A stretch of DNA of 13,679 bases from Pseudomonadota bacterium (GCA_023445955.1 JAEXJH010000295.1:1-13679), one strand, 5' to 3'. Positions 1-8,732 are shown, numbered from the stretch's first letter. Notes: a model not told the origin generated them from the sequence alone. A program made the numbers and translations.

Positions 1-583
1 CCTCCAGGGCGTTCAGCCAGGTGGCGTCGGGCGCGGTCCCGCCGTCGGCGGCGTCGGTTAGCAGGCGCATGCGCTCGCGCTGGGCCTTGTCATAGGCGTT
101 GGCGTTGGCCGCGTGGCTGGGCTCGCCGGCGAAGACCAGGCGGTCGAAGAAGCGGCGACGCTCCGAAGCGGCTTCGAGGAACAGGCGATCCTGGGCGGGC
201 GTCAGCCAGATCGGCCGGACGTGGTCGGCCAGGCGGCCGGGGGGCACGGTCTCGCCCTCCAACCGAACGGTGCGGCGGGCGGCCCCGCCCTGCTCGACGC
301 CTGTGCCGATGCGGATCGGCGCATCCTCGCCGCTCTCGACCTCGGCGGCCACGGCCCAGGCCCGGCCGACCGCCTCACCGGGCAGCCTGCGGCCGACCTC
401 GGCCATGCTGGACCCGCGCAGGCCCTTGCCGGGGGTCAGCAGGCTGATCGCTTCGAGAAGATTGGTCTTGCCCGCCCCGTTGGCCCCGAACAGGTAGACG
501 CTACGCCCCTCGGTCTCGAGGCGGGCGCGCTCGTACGAGCGGAAGTCCGTCAGGGTCAGGGAAAGCAGTGCGGCCGACGCCAT
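1..583 (-). CDS. recF: DNA replication/repair protein RecF (partial, N-terminal 194 residues)
   Basis: RecF is an SMC-like ATPase that binds gapped DNA and helps RecO/RecR load RecA at stalled forks in the cytoplasm. Visible here: an N-terminal strand leading into a Walker A motif GANGAGKT (residues about 33-40), then [10 protein letters not shown]. The RecF-typical segment [11 protein letters not shown] (about 125-135) comes next, followed by [11 protein letters not shown] (141-151). The ATG at 583-581 gives the normal short lead ([17 protein letters not shown]) before Walker A; the Shine-Dalgarno is weak (AAGA). The signature and Walker B region lies beyond the window, so about half the usual length (roughly 370-380 residues) is missing because of the window edge, not a mutation. 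It sits 44 bases after the VOC gene on the same strand. In related genomes gyrB follows recF; that cannot be seen here. Confidence 0.95.
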   Translation of the reverse strand, partial: MASAALLSLTLTDFRSYERARLETEGRSVYLFGANGAGKTNLLEAISLLTPGKGLRGSSMAEVGRRLPGEAVGRAWAVAAEVESGEDAPIRIGTGVEQGGAARRTVRLEGETVPPGRLADHVRPIWLTPAQDRLFLEAASERRRFFDRLVFAGEPSHAANANAYDKAQRERMRLLTDAADGGTAPDATWLNALE

Positions 584-627
584 GGCGCGTTCTTAAGCGG
601 TGTCGCCGGCCGATGCTACTGACGTGC

Positions 628-999
628 TTAGCCCAGCTTGTAGCCGCAGAGCTTGTTGCCATCGAGATCGCGGAAATAGGCGAAATAGGCCTTGGGCATC
701 CGCGCGCCCGGCTGGCCTTCGTCGCTAGCGCCCAGCTCGATGGCCTTGGCGTGGAAGGCGTCAACCTCCTCGACCGTGTCGAAGGCGAAGCCCCCCATCA
801 TGCCGTTGCCGATGCAGGCCGGATTGCCGTCGTACGGACCCAGCACGCCGAACATGTAGCCGTCGCCGCGATACAGACGCCCGCCCGACGGGTGCTCGAA
901 CAAGGGCTTCATGCCGATCGCGCCCAGCAGCCCGTCATAGAAGGCCTTGGCCTTCTCAAGGTCGTTCGAGCCGACCGTCAGATAGTTCACCTTGGCCAT
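628..999 (-). CDS. VOC-superfamily (glyoxalase/bleomycin-resistance fold) protein
   Basis: A 123-residue cytoplasmic protein with one pair of beta-alpha-beta-beta-beta units of the vicinal oxygen chelate fold. It begins VNYLTVGSNDLEKAKAFYD (residues 4-22) and ends with YFRDLDGNKLCGY (108-120), a hallmark C-terminal motif. The start is the ATG at 999-997, preceded by GGAGG with a 6-base gap. A longer in-frame opening to 1038 adds residues unlike the family and has no ribosome site. Tyr6 occupies the place where metal-binding VOC enzymes usually carry histidine, so glyoxalase I activity is not supported. Substrate and reaction are unknown. It lies between the S9 peptidase (78 bases upstream) and recF (44 bases downstream), with no obvious functional link to either. 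Confidence 0.85.
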   Translation of the reverse strand: MAKVNYLTVGSNDLEKAKAFYDGLLGAIGMKPLFEHPSGGRLYRGDGYMFGVLGPYDGNPACIGNGMMGGFAFDTVEEVDAFHAKAIELGASDEGQPGARMPKAYFAYFRDLDGNKLCGYKLG

Positions 1000-1035
1000 G
1001 GGCCACCTCCCATTTTCTTGTGAAACGGACGTTGG

Positions 1036-1050
1036 CATGGGTCGCCCATG
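1036..1050 (-). terminator. Short perfect hairpin after the S9 peptidase gene
   Basis: CATGGG-TCG-CCCATG forms a perfect 6-bp stem with a 3-base loop. It lies 28 bases past the peptidase stop codon and 36 bases before the VOC start. There is no uridine run after it on the minus strand, so it may be a weak terminator or an operator rather than a classic intrinsic terminator. The 8-base palindrome TGACGTCA (1066-1073) sits between it and the stop codon. Confidence 0.3.
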
Positions 1051-1077
1051 GCGGCAACGCGGCCCTGACGTCAGCCC

Positions 1078-3015
1078 TCATTTCGCAGGCGGCAGGCCCA
1101 GGATCTTCTGCAGGAACTGGGTCTCGACCTCGCGGCGACGGTCGACATTGAGCTTCTTGCGGAAGCCGTGGCCCTCGTCCTTGAACTGGACGTACCAGGT
1201 CTCGATCCCCTTCTCGCGCAGCTTGGCGACGACCTGGTCGGACTCCGACTTGGGCACGCGCGGGTCGTTCCAGCCCTGCATGACCAGCATCGGCTTGGTG
1301 ATCTTAGAGACGTTGTTCATCGGCGAGATCGTCTCGAAGGCCTTGAGCATCTTCGGATCGCGCTCATCCCCGTATTCAGCCCGGCGCAGGTCGCGGCGGT
1401 AGGCTTCGGTGTTCTGCAGGAACGACACGAAGTTGGAGATGCCGAACAGCTCGATGCCACCCGCCATGCGGTCCGAATAGTGGGTCATGACCGCCAGCGA
1501 CATGTAGCCGCCGTACGAGCCGCCATTGACCACCACGCGGCTGGCGTCGAGGTCGGGCTGGGTCTTGATCCAATCCAGCAGCGCGCCGATGTCCTTGACC
1601 GAGTCCTCGCGCTTCTCGGCGTTGTCGAGGTTCAGGTAGGTCTTGCCGTAGCCGGTTGAGCCCCGAACGTTGGTGACGATCACCGCCGCGCCCAGCTCGG
1701 CGACCGTGTGTTGGTAGAAGGTGTTGAAGGTCGGCCGCGATTGGCCTTCCGGCCCGCCGTGGATGTCGATGATCACCGGCGCCTTCTGACCCGCCGCAAG
1801 CTTGGGCTTGTAGACGAAGGCCGGGATCGAGCGCTTGTCGAATGAGGGGTAGCGGACCAGTTCCGGCGTCGCGAGCGCCTTGGGATCGAGGCCGCCCAGC
1901 TCCGAGGCCGTCCAGCGTTCCAGCTTGCCGTCGACCACGCCCCAGCTCCAGGCGTCGCTAGCGGCGGTCGGCGTGGCCAGGCTGAAGCCCAGCTTCGCGC
2001 CATCCGGCGAGAATTCGATCCCCGAGACCACGCCGGCCGGCAGCGTCGGCTGCGGCAGCGCCCGGCGGGTGCGGAAGTCCTGCACGACCAGCTTGGAATA
2101 GCCGTCCTCGTTGACGACATAGGCCAGGATGCGACCATCGTCAGACAGGGCGAAATCCTCGACGTCCCACGATCGCTCGCCGGAGACATTGACCTTGGCG
2201 CCGGTGGCGAGGTCGAACTGCACCAGCCGCGCGAAGTCCGAGCCCTCGTCCGACAGCATCAGCACGCTCTTGCCGTCGGGCGTGAAGACCCCACCTTCGT
2301 AGGCGATCTTGGTCTTGGTCGGGTTCAGCTCGGTCAGCCTGCCGCTGGCGATGTCCAACAGCCAGCGCTTGCTCTCGGCCGCCGAGAAGTAGCGGCCCAG
2401 CAGCACCGTCTTGCCATCCGGCGACACGGCCACTGGCGAGACCTGGCCCTGGCCCTTGTAGATCACCTTGGTCGCGCCGGACGCATCGCGCATCAGCACG
2501 TCGTAGTCGGCCGAGCCCTTCATGCCCCGCGCCCAGACCAGGACCGAACCATCCTTGGAGAAGGTCGGCGACTGGTTGCGCGTGCCGGTCTCGGTCAATT
2601 GAACGGTCTTGCCGTCAGGGTCGCGCAGGAAGAGCTGGAACCACTCGTCGCCGCCGGTGTCCTTCGAGAACAGGATCTGGCCGTTGGGCAGCACCCGGGC
2701 GCCGCCGACGGGCTCGTCATAGAAGGTGATCTGGCTGCGGTCGGCGCCCGGCGCGGCCACGACGTGCAGCTGGGCGGTGTTGGCGAAGCGGGTCGAGATC
2801 AGGATGCCGCCGCCCGGCGCCCAGTCGGCGAAGCCGGCCGAGCGGGCGTTCTGGTACTTGGCCAGGCCCTCGCGGATCGAGGCCGGCGCGACCGGCACGT
2901 TCTCCAGGATCTGGTTGCCGATCTCGCGGCGCTCGACCGCCGCGGTCTGGGCCAGGGCCAGCGACGAGGCCGAGAGGGCGAGGATAGCGGCGAGGACAGG
3001 CAGGCGAGACGTCAC
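1078..3015 (-). CDS. Exported S9-family prolyl oligopeptidase-like serine peptidase
   Basis: A 645-residue peptidase of the S9 (DPP4 / acylaminoacyl-peptidase) type. It has an N-terminal beta-propeller built of repeats such as SPDGKTVLLGRY, FTPDGKSVLMLSDEG and FSPDGAKLGFS, then an alpha/beta-hydrolase domain from about residue 400. The catalytic triad is intact: Ser500 in GGSYGGYM, Asp584 in GWNDPRVP and His616 in DEGHGF. The start is the GTG at 3015-3013, because a signal peptide begins there (TSRLPVLAAILALSASSLALAQ) and a GGAG lies upstream. The longer open frame to 3180 would run into the ggt-like gene and lacks a ribosome site. The protein is predicted to be periplasmic and to trim short peptides. 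It starts 70 bases after the ggt-like gene, so the two may be co-transcribed, both acting on peptides outside the cytoplasm. The exact substrate is unknown. Confidence 0.93.
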   Translation of the reverse strand: MTSRLPVLAAILALSASSLALAQTAAVERREIGNQILENVPVAPASIREGLAKYQNARSAGFADWAPGGGILISTRFANTAQLHVVAAPGADRSQITFYDEPVGGARVLPNGQILFSKDTGGDEWFQLFLRDPDGKTVQLTETGTRNQSPTFSKDGSVLVWARGMKGSADYDVLMRDASGATKVIYKGQGQVSPVAVSPDGKTVLLGRYFSAAESKRWLLDIASGRLTELNPTKTKIAYEGGVFTPDGKSVLMLSDEGSDFARLVQFDLATGAKVNVSGERSWDVEDFALSDDGRILAYVVNEDGYSKLVVQDFRTRRALPQPTLPAGVVSGIEFSPDGAKLGFSLATPTAASDAWSWGVVDGKLERWTASELGGLDPKALATPELVRYPSFDKRSIPAFVYKPKLAAGQKAPVIIDIHGGPEGQSRPTFNTFYQHTVAELGAAVIVTNVRGSTGYGKTYLNLDNAEKREDSVKDIGALLDWIKTQPDLDASRVVVNGGSYGGYMSLAVMTHYSDRMAGGIELFGISNFVSFLQNTEAYRRDLRRAEYGDERDPKMLKAFETISPMNNVSKITKPMLVMQGWNDPRVPKSESDQVVAKLREKGIETWYVQFKDEGHGFRKKLNVDRRREVETQFLQKILGLPPAK

Positions 3016-3085
3016 GTGGCGGGCTCCGATCCAGCTAGGACGGCAACCTTGGCGCGCCGCAACCGTCACCGCAATGCCTGGCGGC

Positions 3086-4855
3086 TCAATAGCCCAGCGC
3101 GACGCCATCCTTGCGCATCTCGGTGGCGGCGGCGTAGCGGCCTGGCCAACGCTCGATGGCCTGATAGCCGCCATAGCCACCTGGATCGGTCTTCAAGGTC
3201 CAGCCGATCGTCTCCAGCGCCTTGCGGGTTTCGACCGGCACGCCGCTTTCCAGGTCCAGCACGGTGATGTCCTCGGCCGCGATCCCCGTCGGCTCGGGCG
3301 AGCCGCCGTGATGCCAGCGCGGCGCGTCGCCGGCCTCCTGAACACCCAGGCCGAAGTCGACCATGTTGCTGATGATCTGGGCCTGGCCCTGGGGCTGCAT
3401 GTCGCCGCCCATCACCCCGAACGACAGCCAAGGCTGGCCTTCGCGCAAAGCGAAGCCCGGAATGATCGTCTGGAACGGCCGCTTGCCCGGCGTGTAGATG
3501 TTGGGGTGGCCGTCGGTCAGGGCGAAGAGCTCGCCCCGATCCTGGAACATGAAGCCCAGGCCGTCCGGCGACAGGCCCGAGCCCATGCCGCGATAGTTCG
3601 ACTGGATGATCGAGACCATCATCCCGTCCTTGTCGGCCGTGGTGAAATAGGTGGTGTCGCCCTTGCTTGGGGCCTGGCCCGGATAGGCGGGAGTCAGGAT
3701 CTTGTCGGGCCGGATCAGCTTGGCGCGCTGGGCCGCATAATCCTTGGAGATCAGCCAGTCGATCGGCGACTTGTAGAAGTCCTGGTCGGCGTAGAAGCGG
3801 GCGCGGTCCTCATAGGCCAGGCGCTTGGCCTCGACCGCGTGGTGGATGGCCTGGGCCGATTGGAAGCCCATCGCCTTGACGTCGAACTGCTCCAGGATGT
3901 TCAGCAGCTGCAGGGTCGCAAGACCTTGGGTGTTGTCGCCCAGGGCGCAGACCTCGACCCCGCGATAGGGGCTCTTGTGGACCTTGGTCCAGACGGCGCG
4001 GTTGGTGGCGAGATCCGCCTTGGTCATCCAGCCGCCGATGCGCTTGAAATAGGCCTCGATGGTCGCGGCGATCTCGCCCTCGTAGAAGGCCCGGCCGCCG
4101 CCCTCGGCGATCATCCGGTAGGTCCTGGCCAGGCGCGGGTTCTTGAACACCTCGCCCTCGACCGGGGTCTTGCCGGTCGGCGCCCAGACGGCCTTGAAGT
4201 TCTCGACCTCCTCGATGTTCGAGGCCGGATTGGTGAAGCGGCGATAGCTGGCCGCCAGGTAGTAGGCGACGTTCTGGGTGACCGGGTGACCTTCCTCGGC
4301 GTGGCCGATGGCGGGGGTGAACAGATCGGCCCACTTCAGCTTGCCGTAGCGCGCGTGCATCTCGCGCCAGGCGTCGACGGCGCCCGGCACGCTGACGCTG
4401 ACCGCGCCGTAAGAGGGGATCTTGCCGTTCCTGGCCCGCGCCCGGACGGTCTCCAGGGTCAGGGCCTTGGGCGAACGGCCCGAGCCGTTCAGGCCCATGA
4501 CCTGTTTGGTCTTCGGATCCCACAGCATCACGTAGCAGTCGCCGCCGACCCCGCACGAGACCGGTTCGACCAGACCCAGCACCGCATTGGCGGCGATGGC
4601 GGCGTCAGCGGCCGAACCGCCCTTGCGCAGCATGTCGATCGCCGCCTGGGTGGCCAGCGGATGGGCCGTGGCGGCCGCGCCGTGGATCCCCCACGCCGCC
4701 GAGCGCGAGGCCCAAGTCGCGCCATCCACCCGGTCGCCGCCATGGACGTCCGGACGCTTCAGGTTGGGGTTGGGACCCGCAATCAGCTGCGACTGGGCAA
4801 GCGCCGGCGTTGCGGCCAAGGCCGGCAAGGCGGCGAGGAAGGTGCGACGACGCAT
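3086..4855 (-). CDS. Gamma-glutamyltransferase family protein, exported (Tat-like signal)
   Basis: A 589-residue Ntn-hydrolase precursor of the gamma-glutamyltransferase family. Such proteins cleave themselves into two subunits and then hydrolyse or transfer gamma-glutamyl groups, typically from glutathione. The N-terminus MRRRTFLAALPALAATPALAQ is a signal peptide with a twin-arginine-like start, so a periplasmic site is likely. The expected autoprocessing nucleophile is Thr401 in KGDTTYFTTADKDG. Other family motifs are HPLATQAAIDMLRKGG (65-80), GNTQ-like GDNTQGL (306-312) and GVMGGDMQPQGQAQ (480-493). The early glycine-rich segment reads CGVGGDCYVM instead of the GGGGFM of E. coli Ggt, which resembles the YwrD-like branch, so acylase or other amidase specificity is possible. 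The ATG at 4855 is preceded by GGGGG with 7-base spacing. It lies directly behind the dnaN terminator. Confidence 0.9.
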   Translation of the reverse strand: MRRRTFLAALPALAATPALAQSQLIAGPNPNLKRPDVHGGDRVDGATWASRSAAWGIHGAAATAHPLATQAAIDMLRKGGSAADAAIAANAVLGLVEPVSCGVGGDCYVMLWDPKTKQVMGLNGSGRSPKALTLETVRARARNGKIPSYGAVSVSVPGAVDAWREMHARYGKLKWADLFTPAIGHAEEGHPVTQNVAYYLAASYRRFTNPASNIEEVENFKAVWAPTGKTPVEGEVFKNPRLARTYRMIAEGGGRAFYEGEIAATIEAYFKRIGGWMTKADLATNRAVWTKVHKSPYRGVEVCALGDNTQGLATLQLLNILEQFDVKAMGFQSAQAIHHAVEAKRLAYEDRARFYADQDFYKSPIDWLISKDYAAQRAKLIRPDKILTPAYPGQAPSKGDTTYFTTADKDGMMVSIIQSNYRGMGSGLSPDGLGFMFQDRGELFALTDGHPNIYTPGKRPFQTIIPGFALREGQPWLSFGVMGGDMQPQGQAQIISNMVDFGLGVQEAGDAPRWHHGGSPEPTGIAAEDITVLDLESGVPVETRKALETIGWTLKTDPGGYGGYQAIERWPGRYAAATEMRKDGVALGY

Positions 4856-4867
4856 GGCGGAACCCCC

Positions 4868-4897
4868 AAAAGCAAAACGGGCGCCCAGGGCGCCCGT
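4868..4897 (-). terminator. Intrinsic terminator of dnaN
   Basis: On the minus strand, ACGGGCGCCC-T-GGGCGCCCGT is a perfect 10-base inverted repeat (4877-4897; in practice about an 8-9 bp stem with a small loop). It is followed by TTTTGCTTTT. It starts 22 bases past the dnaN stop codon. This is the clearest intrinsic terminator in the window. The ggt-like gene's Shine-Dalgarno (GGGGG, 4863-4867) begins immediately after the T tract. Confidence 0.82.
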
Positions 4898-4918
4898 CTC
4901 TCTATCTTCAGATGCGGA

Positions 4919-6037
4919 TCAAACCCGCAGCGGCATCAGCACGTACTTCACGCCCGGATCGACCGGATCGACCACCAGGGTCGGGCTGGCCGGGTCGGCG
5001 AAGCGGAACTCGGCCTGCGGGCCGGCGATCTGGCCGCAGACGTCCAGCAGATAGCGAGCGTTGAAGCCGATCTCGAAGGGCTCGCCGTCGTAGTCGACCT
5101 CGACCTCTTCGACGGCCTGGCCGGCTTCCATGTTGCGGACAGTCAGGGTGATGCGGCCCGGCTCGATGGCCAGCTTCACCGAGCGGCTCTTCTCGGCCGA
5201 GATGGTGGCGACGCGGTCGACGGCCTTGGCGAACAGGTCGTTGTCCAGGGTCAGGATCTTGGCGTTGTCGCGCGGAATGACGCGCAGATAGTCCGGGAAG
5301 GCGCCGTCGATGACCTTGGAGGTCAGGGCGGCCGCGCCGAATTCGAAGCGCACCTTCTGGGGCGAAACCTGCAGGTCGACCGTCTCGCCGGCCGATTCCA
5401 TCAGGCGGCGAGCCTCGGCGATGGTCTTGCGCGGCACGATCACGCCCGGCAGGCCGGCCGCGCCTTCCGGCGCCGGCATCTCGGCCAGGGCCAGGCGGTG
5501 GCCGTCGGTGGCCACGGCGCGCAGCTTCACTTCGCCGCCCTCGTTGACCGTGTGGACGTAGAGGCCGTTCAGGTAGTAGCGGGTCTCTTCGGTCGAGATG
5601 GCGAAGCGCGTCTTGTCGATCAGGCGCATCAGCTCGTTGGTGTCGACCGCGATGCGGCCCGACAGGCCGTCGCTGCTCATCACCGGGAAGTCGCCGGCCG
5701 GCAGCACCGGCAGGTTGAAGCGCGAGCGGCCGGCCTGGATCACCAGGCGCGGGTCATCGCCGCTGAAGCTCAACGAAACATCGGCGCCGTCGGGCAGCTT
5801 GCGGACGATTTCATAGAGGGTGTGGGCCGGCGCGGTGATCTGGCCGGGAACGTCGATCTGGGCGAAGCCCTCGTCGATGATCTCCATGTCCAGGTCGGTG
5901 GCCGAGAAGGCCAGGCGATCGCCTTCGGCGGACAGCAGGATGTTCGACAGGATCGGGATGGTGTTGCGGCGCTCGACGACGCTCTGCACGTGACCCAGCG
6001 CCTTCAGGAGCGCCGCCCGTTCGATGGTAAGCTTCAT
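4919..6037 (-). CDS. dnaN: DNA polymerase III beta subunit (sliding clamp)
   Basis: DnaN forms the ring-shaped dimer that tethers DNA polymerase III and other partners to DNA. At 372 residues it has the usual length. Three repeated clamp domains can be followed (about 1-120, 125-245, 250-372). Recognisable stretches include MKLTIERAALLKAL at the N-terminus, RNTIPILSNILL (24-35), ATDGHRLALAE in domain 2 and the C-terminal YVLMPLRV, close to the canonical YVVMPMRL end. The ATG at 6037-6035 is the family start; the Shine-Dalgarno is poor (GGA about 8-10 bases ahead). It lies 134 bases after grpE, with a hairpin between, and is followed by its own terminator. In many bacteria dnaN is followed by recF; here three unrelated genes intervene. 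Confidence 0.97.
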   Translation of the reverse strand: MKLTIERAALLKALGHVQSVVERRNTIPILSNILLSAEGDRLAFSATDLDMEIIDEGFAQIDVPGQITAPAHTLYEIVRKLPDGADVSLSFSGDDPRLVIQAGRSRFNLPVLPAGDFPVMSSDGLSGRIAVDTNELMRLIDKTRFAISTEETRYYLNGLYVHTVNEGGEVKLRAVATDGHRLALAEMPAPEGAAGLPGVIVPRKTIAEARRLMESAGETVDLQVSPQKVRFEFGAAALTSKVIDGAFPDYLRVIPRDNAKILTLDNDLFAKAVDRVATISAEKSRSVKLAIEPGRITLTVRNMEAGQAVEEVEVDYDGEPFEIGFNARYLLDVCGQIAGPQAEFRFADPASPTLVVDPVDPGVKYVLMPLRV

Positions 6038-6067
6038 AGTCGGTCCAGATCGCGCGGTCGGCCGATG

Positions 6068-6111
6068 GAATCGACCGCTACCCCCGTTGAGAATGGACCG
6101 CCGACATTATC
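6068..6111 (-). promoter_or_regulatory. Candidate dnaN promoter -10 and GANTC methylation site
   Basis: In the 134-base gap ahead of dnaN, the minus strand carries GATAAT (6106-6111), a near match to a -10 box, about 69 bases upstream of the ATG. I see no convincing -35 partner. A GAATC site (6068-6072, a GANTC sequence) lies 31 bases upstream of the start codon. In Caulobacter-type alphaproteobacteria GANTC is the CcrM methylation site, and promoters near such sites can respond to methylation. The promoter call is weak; the GANTC match is exact. Confidence 0.25.
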
Positions 6112-6132
6112 GCAATGCGCGAACGGGGGAAG

Positions 6133-6159
6133 GGGGCGCGGCGGTCATTTCCGCGCCCC
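6133..6159 (-). terminator. GC-rich hairpin downstream of grpE
   Basis: GGGGCGCGG pairs perfectly with CCGCGCCCC (9 bp) across a 9-base loop, 12 bases after the grpE stop codon on the minus strand. A pyrimidine run (CTTCCCCC) follows rather than a true T tract. It probably ends or attenuates the hrcA-grpE transcript before dnaN. Confidence 0.5.
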
Positions 6160-6171
6160 GAAGCCCTAAAG

Positions 6172-6798
6172 TCAGGCTTTCGTGTCGAACGAGCCGCCCG
6201 AACCTTCACCATCCGCGCCAGCGCCGGCGTACGGGTTGGCGGCGCCGCCCGACGGCTCACCCGTCGACGGCCCGGTCGAGCCCTTGGCCGCCACGGCGAC
6301 CATGGCCGGACGGACCAGGCGGCCCATCAGCTCGTAACCGGCCTGCAGCACGGTAATGACGCCGCCGGCGGCAACGTCGGTGGCCGGCTGCTCCATCACC
6401 GCCTGGTGCAGGTGCGGGTCGAACTTGTCGCCCTTGGCCGGGGCGATCTGCTTGAGACCATTGCGCTCGAAGGCGCCCTGCAGCTCCTTCTCGGTCATCT
6501 CGACGCCGATGATAAAGTTCTTCACCGCCGCGTCGGTCGAGTCCTTGGGGCTGTGGGCCGTGGCGCGCGACAGGTTGTCGGCGACGCCCAGCAGGTCGCG
6601 GCCAAACTTCTGGATCGCGTAGGCGCGCGCGTCGTTCATCTCGCGCTCGGCGCGGCGCTTGGTGTTCTCGGCCTCGGCGGCGTAGCGCAGGGCCTGCTCC
6701 TTCAGAGCGGCCACTTCCAGCTTCAGCGCCTCGATTTCCTGCGCGGCGTCGTCAGCCTCGAAGGCGACGTCTTCAGCCGGCGTTTGCTCGTCGGTCAT
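6172..6798 (-). CDS. grpE: Nucleotide exchange factor GrpE
   Basis: GrpE is the cytoplasmic co-chaperone that releases ADP from DnaK. It has 208 residues, with an acidic disordered N-terminus (1-20), a long helical coiled-coil region (about 20-60) carrying ALRYAAEAENTKRRAERE, and the C-terminal beta domain. That domain holds the family signatures KFDPHLHQAVMEQ (about 125-137) and LQAGYELMGRLVRPAMVAV (151-169). The last 35 or so residues are Gly/Ser/Pro-rich and probably disordered. It starts only 11 bases after the hrcA stop codon. Its Shine-Dalgarno (AAGGA) overlaps that stop (TAAGGA), so translation of the two genes is likely coupled. dnaK and dnaJ are not in this window. Confidence 0.97.
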   Translation of the reverse strand: MTDEQTPAEDVAFEADDAAQEIEALKLEVAALKEQALRYAAEAENTKRRAEREMNDARAYAIQKFGRDLLGVADNLSRATAHSPKDSTDAAVKNFIIGVEMTEKELQGAFERNGLKQIAPAKGDKFDPHLHQAVMEQPATDVAAGGVITVLQAGYELMGRLVRPAMVAVAAKGSTGPSTGEPSGGAANPYAGAGADGEGSGGSFDTKA

Positions 6799-6809
6799 CT
6801 CGTAGTTCC

Positions 6810-7886
6810 TTATCCATCCATCATCCGGCCGAGCACCCGGGCGGTATAGTCCACCAACGGAATGACACGGGCGTAGTTCAATCGCGCCGGACCGATCACG
6901 CCGATCGCGCCCAGCACCTTCTGTCGGCCCGTCATATAGGGCGCCGCGATCACCGAGGAACCCGAAAGCGAAAACAGGCGCGTTTCGGCCCCGATATAGA
7001 TGCGCACGCCCTCGGCGTCACGGACGTCGTCCAGAAGGCCGATCAGCTGGCCCTTCTGCTCCAGGTCGTCGAACAGCTGGCGCACGCGGTCGATGTCCTC
7101 GCGCGCCCGCGCGTCGGCCAGCAGATTGGCCTGTCCCCGCACGATCAGCGAGCGGGCGTCGCCCTCGCCGCCGCTCCAGGCGGCCAGGCCGTCCTCGACC
7201 AGGCGGGCGGCGGTCTCGTCCAGCTGCCGGCGGGCGGTGTCCAGCTCGACGTTCATCTCGCCCCGCGCCTCGGTCAGGGTGCGGCCGCGCAGGCGGGCGT
7301 TGAGGAAGTTGCCGGCCTCCTGCAGCGCCGAGGGCGTGACACCGGGCGCCTGGCGCATCAGGCGGTTCTCGACCTGGCCGTCCTCGAACACCATGACCGC
7401 CAACACCTGGCCGCCGCCGAGCGGCACGAACTCCACGTGCTTGACCCCACCCTCGCGGACCGGGGTGACGACGATGCCCGCGCCGCCGGCCAGGCCAGAG
7501 AGCACGGAGCTAGCCTCGGCCAGGGCCTCCTCGAACGAGCGGCCCTTGACGGCCAGGCGCGCCTCGATGGCGCGTTTGTCCTCTTCGGCCACGTCGCCGA
7601 CCTCCAGCAGGCCGTCGACGAACATCCGCAGGCCCGCGTGTGTCGGCATCCGCCCGGCGCTGGTGTGCGGCGCGTCCAGCAGGCCCAGCTGCGCCAGGTC
7701 CTGCATGGTGTTGCGGATCGAGGCCGGCGATAGCGCTAGCCCGCCCCGGGAGATGGTGCGCGAGCCGACCGGCTCGCCGGTCTCCAGGTACGACTCGACG
7801 ACGCGACGGAAGATGTCGCGGGCGCGCCCGTCCAGCTCGGTCAGGCCCGGCGTGCGGACGATGGGTCCCGGGAAAAGGTGCGTCAT
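6810..7886 (-). CDS. hrcA: Heat-inducible transcription repressor HrcA
   Basis: HrcA represses chaperone genes by binding CIRCE inverted repeats, and its activity depends on GroEL. It has 358 residues. The N-terminal winged-helix domain (about 16-90) contains [47 protein letters not shown] and [19 protein letters not shown], all strongly conserved in HrcA. A GAF-like central and C-terminal domain follows, ending in [20 protein letters not shown]. The ATG at 7886-7884 is supported by alignment to known N-termini, although the ribosome site is weak. It is the first gene of a two-gene operon with grpE and is divergent from rph across a 129-base gap. I find no CIRCE element (TTAGCACTC-N9-GAGTGCTAA) upstream, so this operon does not look autoregulated by HrcA; a sigma32-type motif is present instead. 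Confidence 0.97.
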   Translation of the reverse strand: MTHLFPGPIVRTPGLTELDGRARDIFRRVVESYLETGEPVGSRTISRGGLALSPASIRNTMQDLAQLGLLDAPHTSAGRMPTHAGLRMFVDGLLEVGDVAEEDKRAIEARLAVKGRSFEEALAEASSVLSGLAGGAGIVVTPVREGGVKHVEFVPLGGGQVLAVMVFEDGQVENRLMRQAPGVTPSALQEAGNFLNARLRGRTLTEARGEMNVELDTARRQLDETAARLVEDGLAAWSGGEGDARSLIVRGQANLLADARAREDIDRVRQLFDDLEQKGQLIGLLDDVRDAEGVRIYIGAETRLFSLSGSSVIAAPYMTGRQKVLGAIGVIGPARLNYARVIPLVDYTARVLGRMMDG

Positions 7887-7951
7887 GCTCTAAAAGACCA
7901 TCAGGGGCGTGTCGTTTGGGTCCCGGTCGGCGGACAAAAGGCGGCGGCCTC

Positions 7952-7958
7952 TTTCAAG
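7952..7958 (-). promoter_or_regulatory. Candidate heat-shock (sigma32) -35 element of hrcA-grpE
   Basis: The minus strand reads CTTGAAA, the consensus sigma32 -35 sequence, 66 bases upstream of the hrcA ATG. A sigma32 promoter for hrcA-grpE is established for Caulobacter crescentus. The -10 is not clear: the region where a CCCCAT-type box should fall (roughly 7927-7945) is GC-rich with only a partial CCTTTT match. A promoter for rph on the plus strand must share this 129-base region; I see no confident one. Confidence 0.5.
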
Positions 7959-8015
7959 TGCGGCTCGCAATAGGATAAGCGGCCACACACACACATTCAA
8001 AGCCCGGAGTTTCCC

Positions 8016-8732
<717 letters not shown>

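Noticed and set aside
1066..1073. TGACGTCA perfect 8-base palindrome after the S9 peptidase gene
   Set aside because: An 8-base palindrome is expected by chance at this scale, and nothing else ties it to a regulator.
2726..6169. A plus-strand open frame of 1147 codons running antisense to the S9 peptidase, ggt-like gene and dnaN
   Set aside because: It is the mirror of strongly biased GC-rich codon use in three well-recognised genes. Its translation is low-complexity (rich in G, R, A, D, V) and matches no family.
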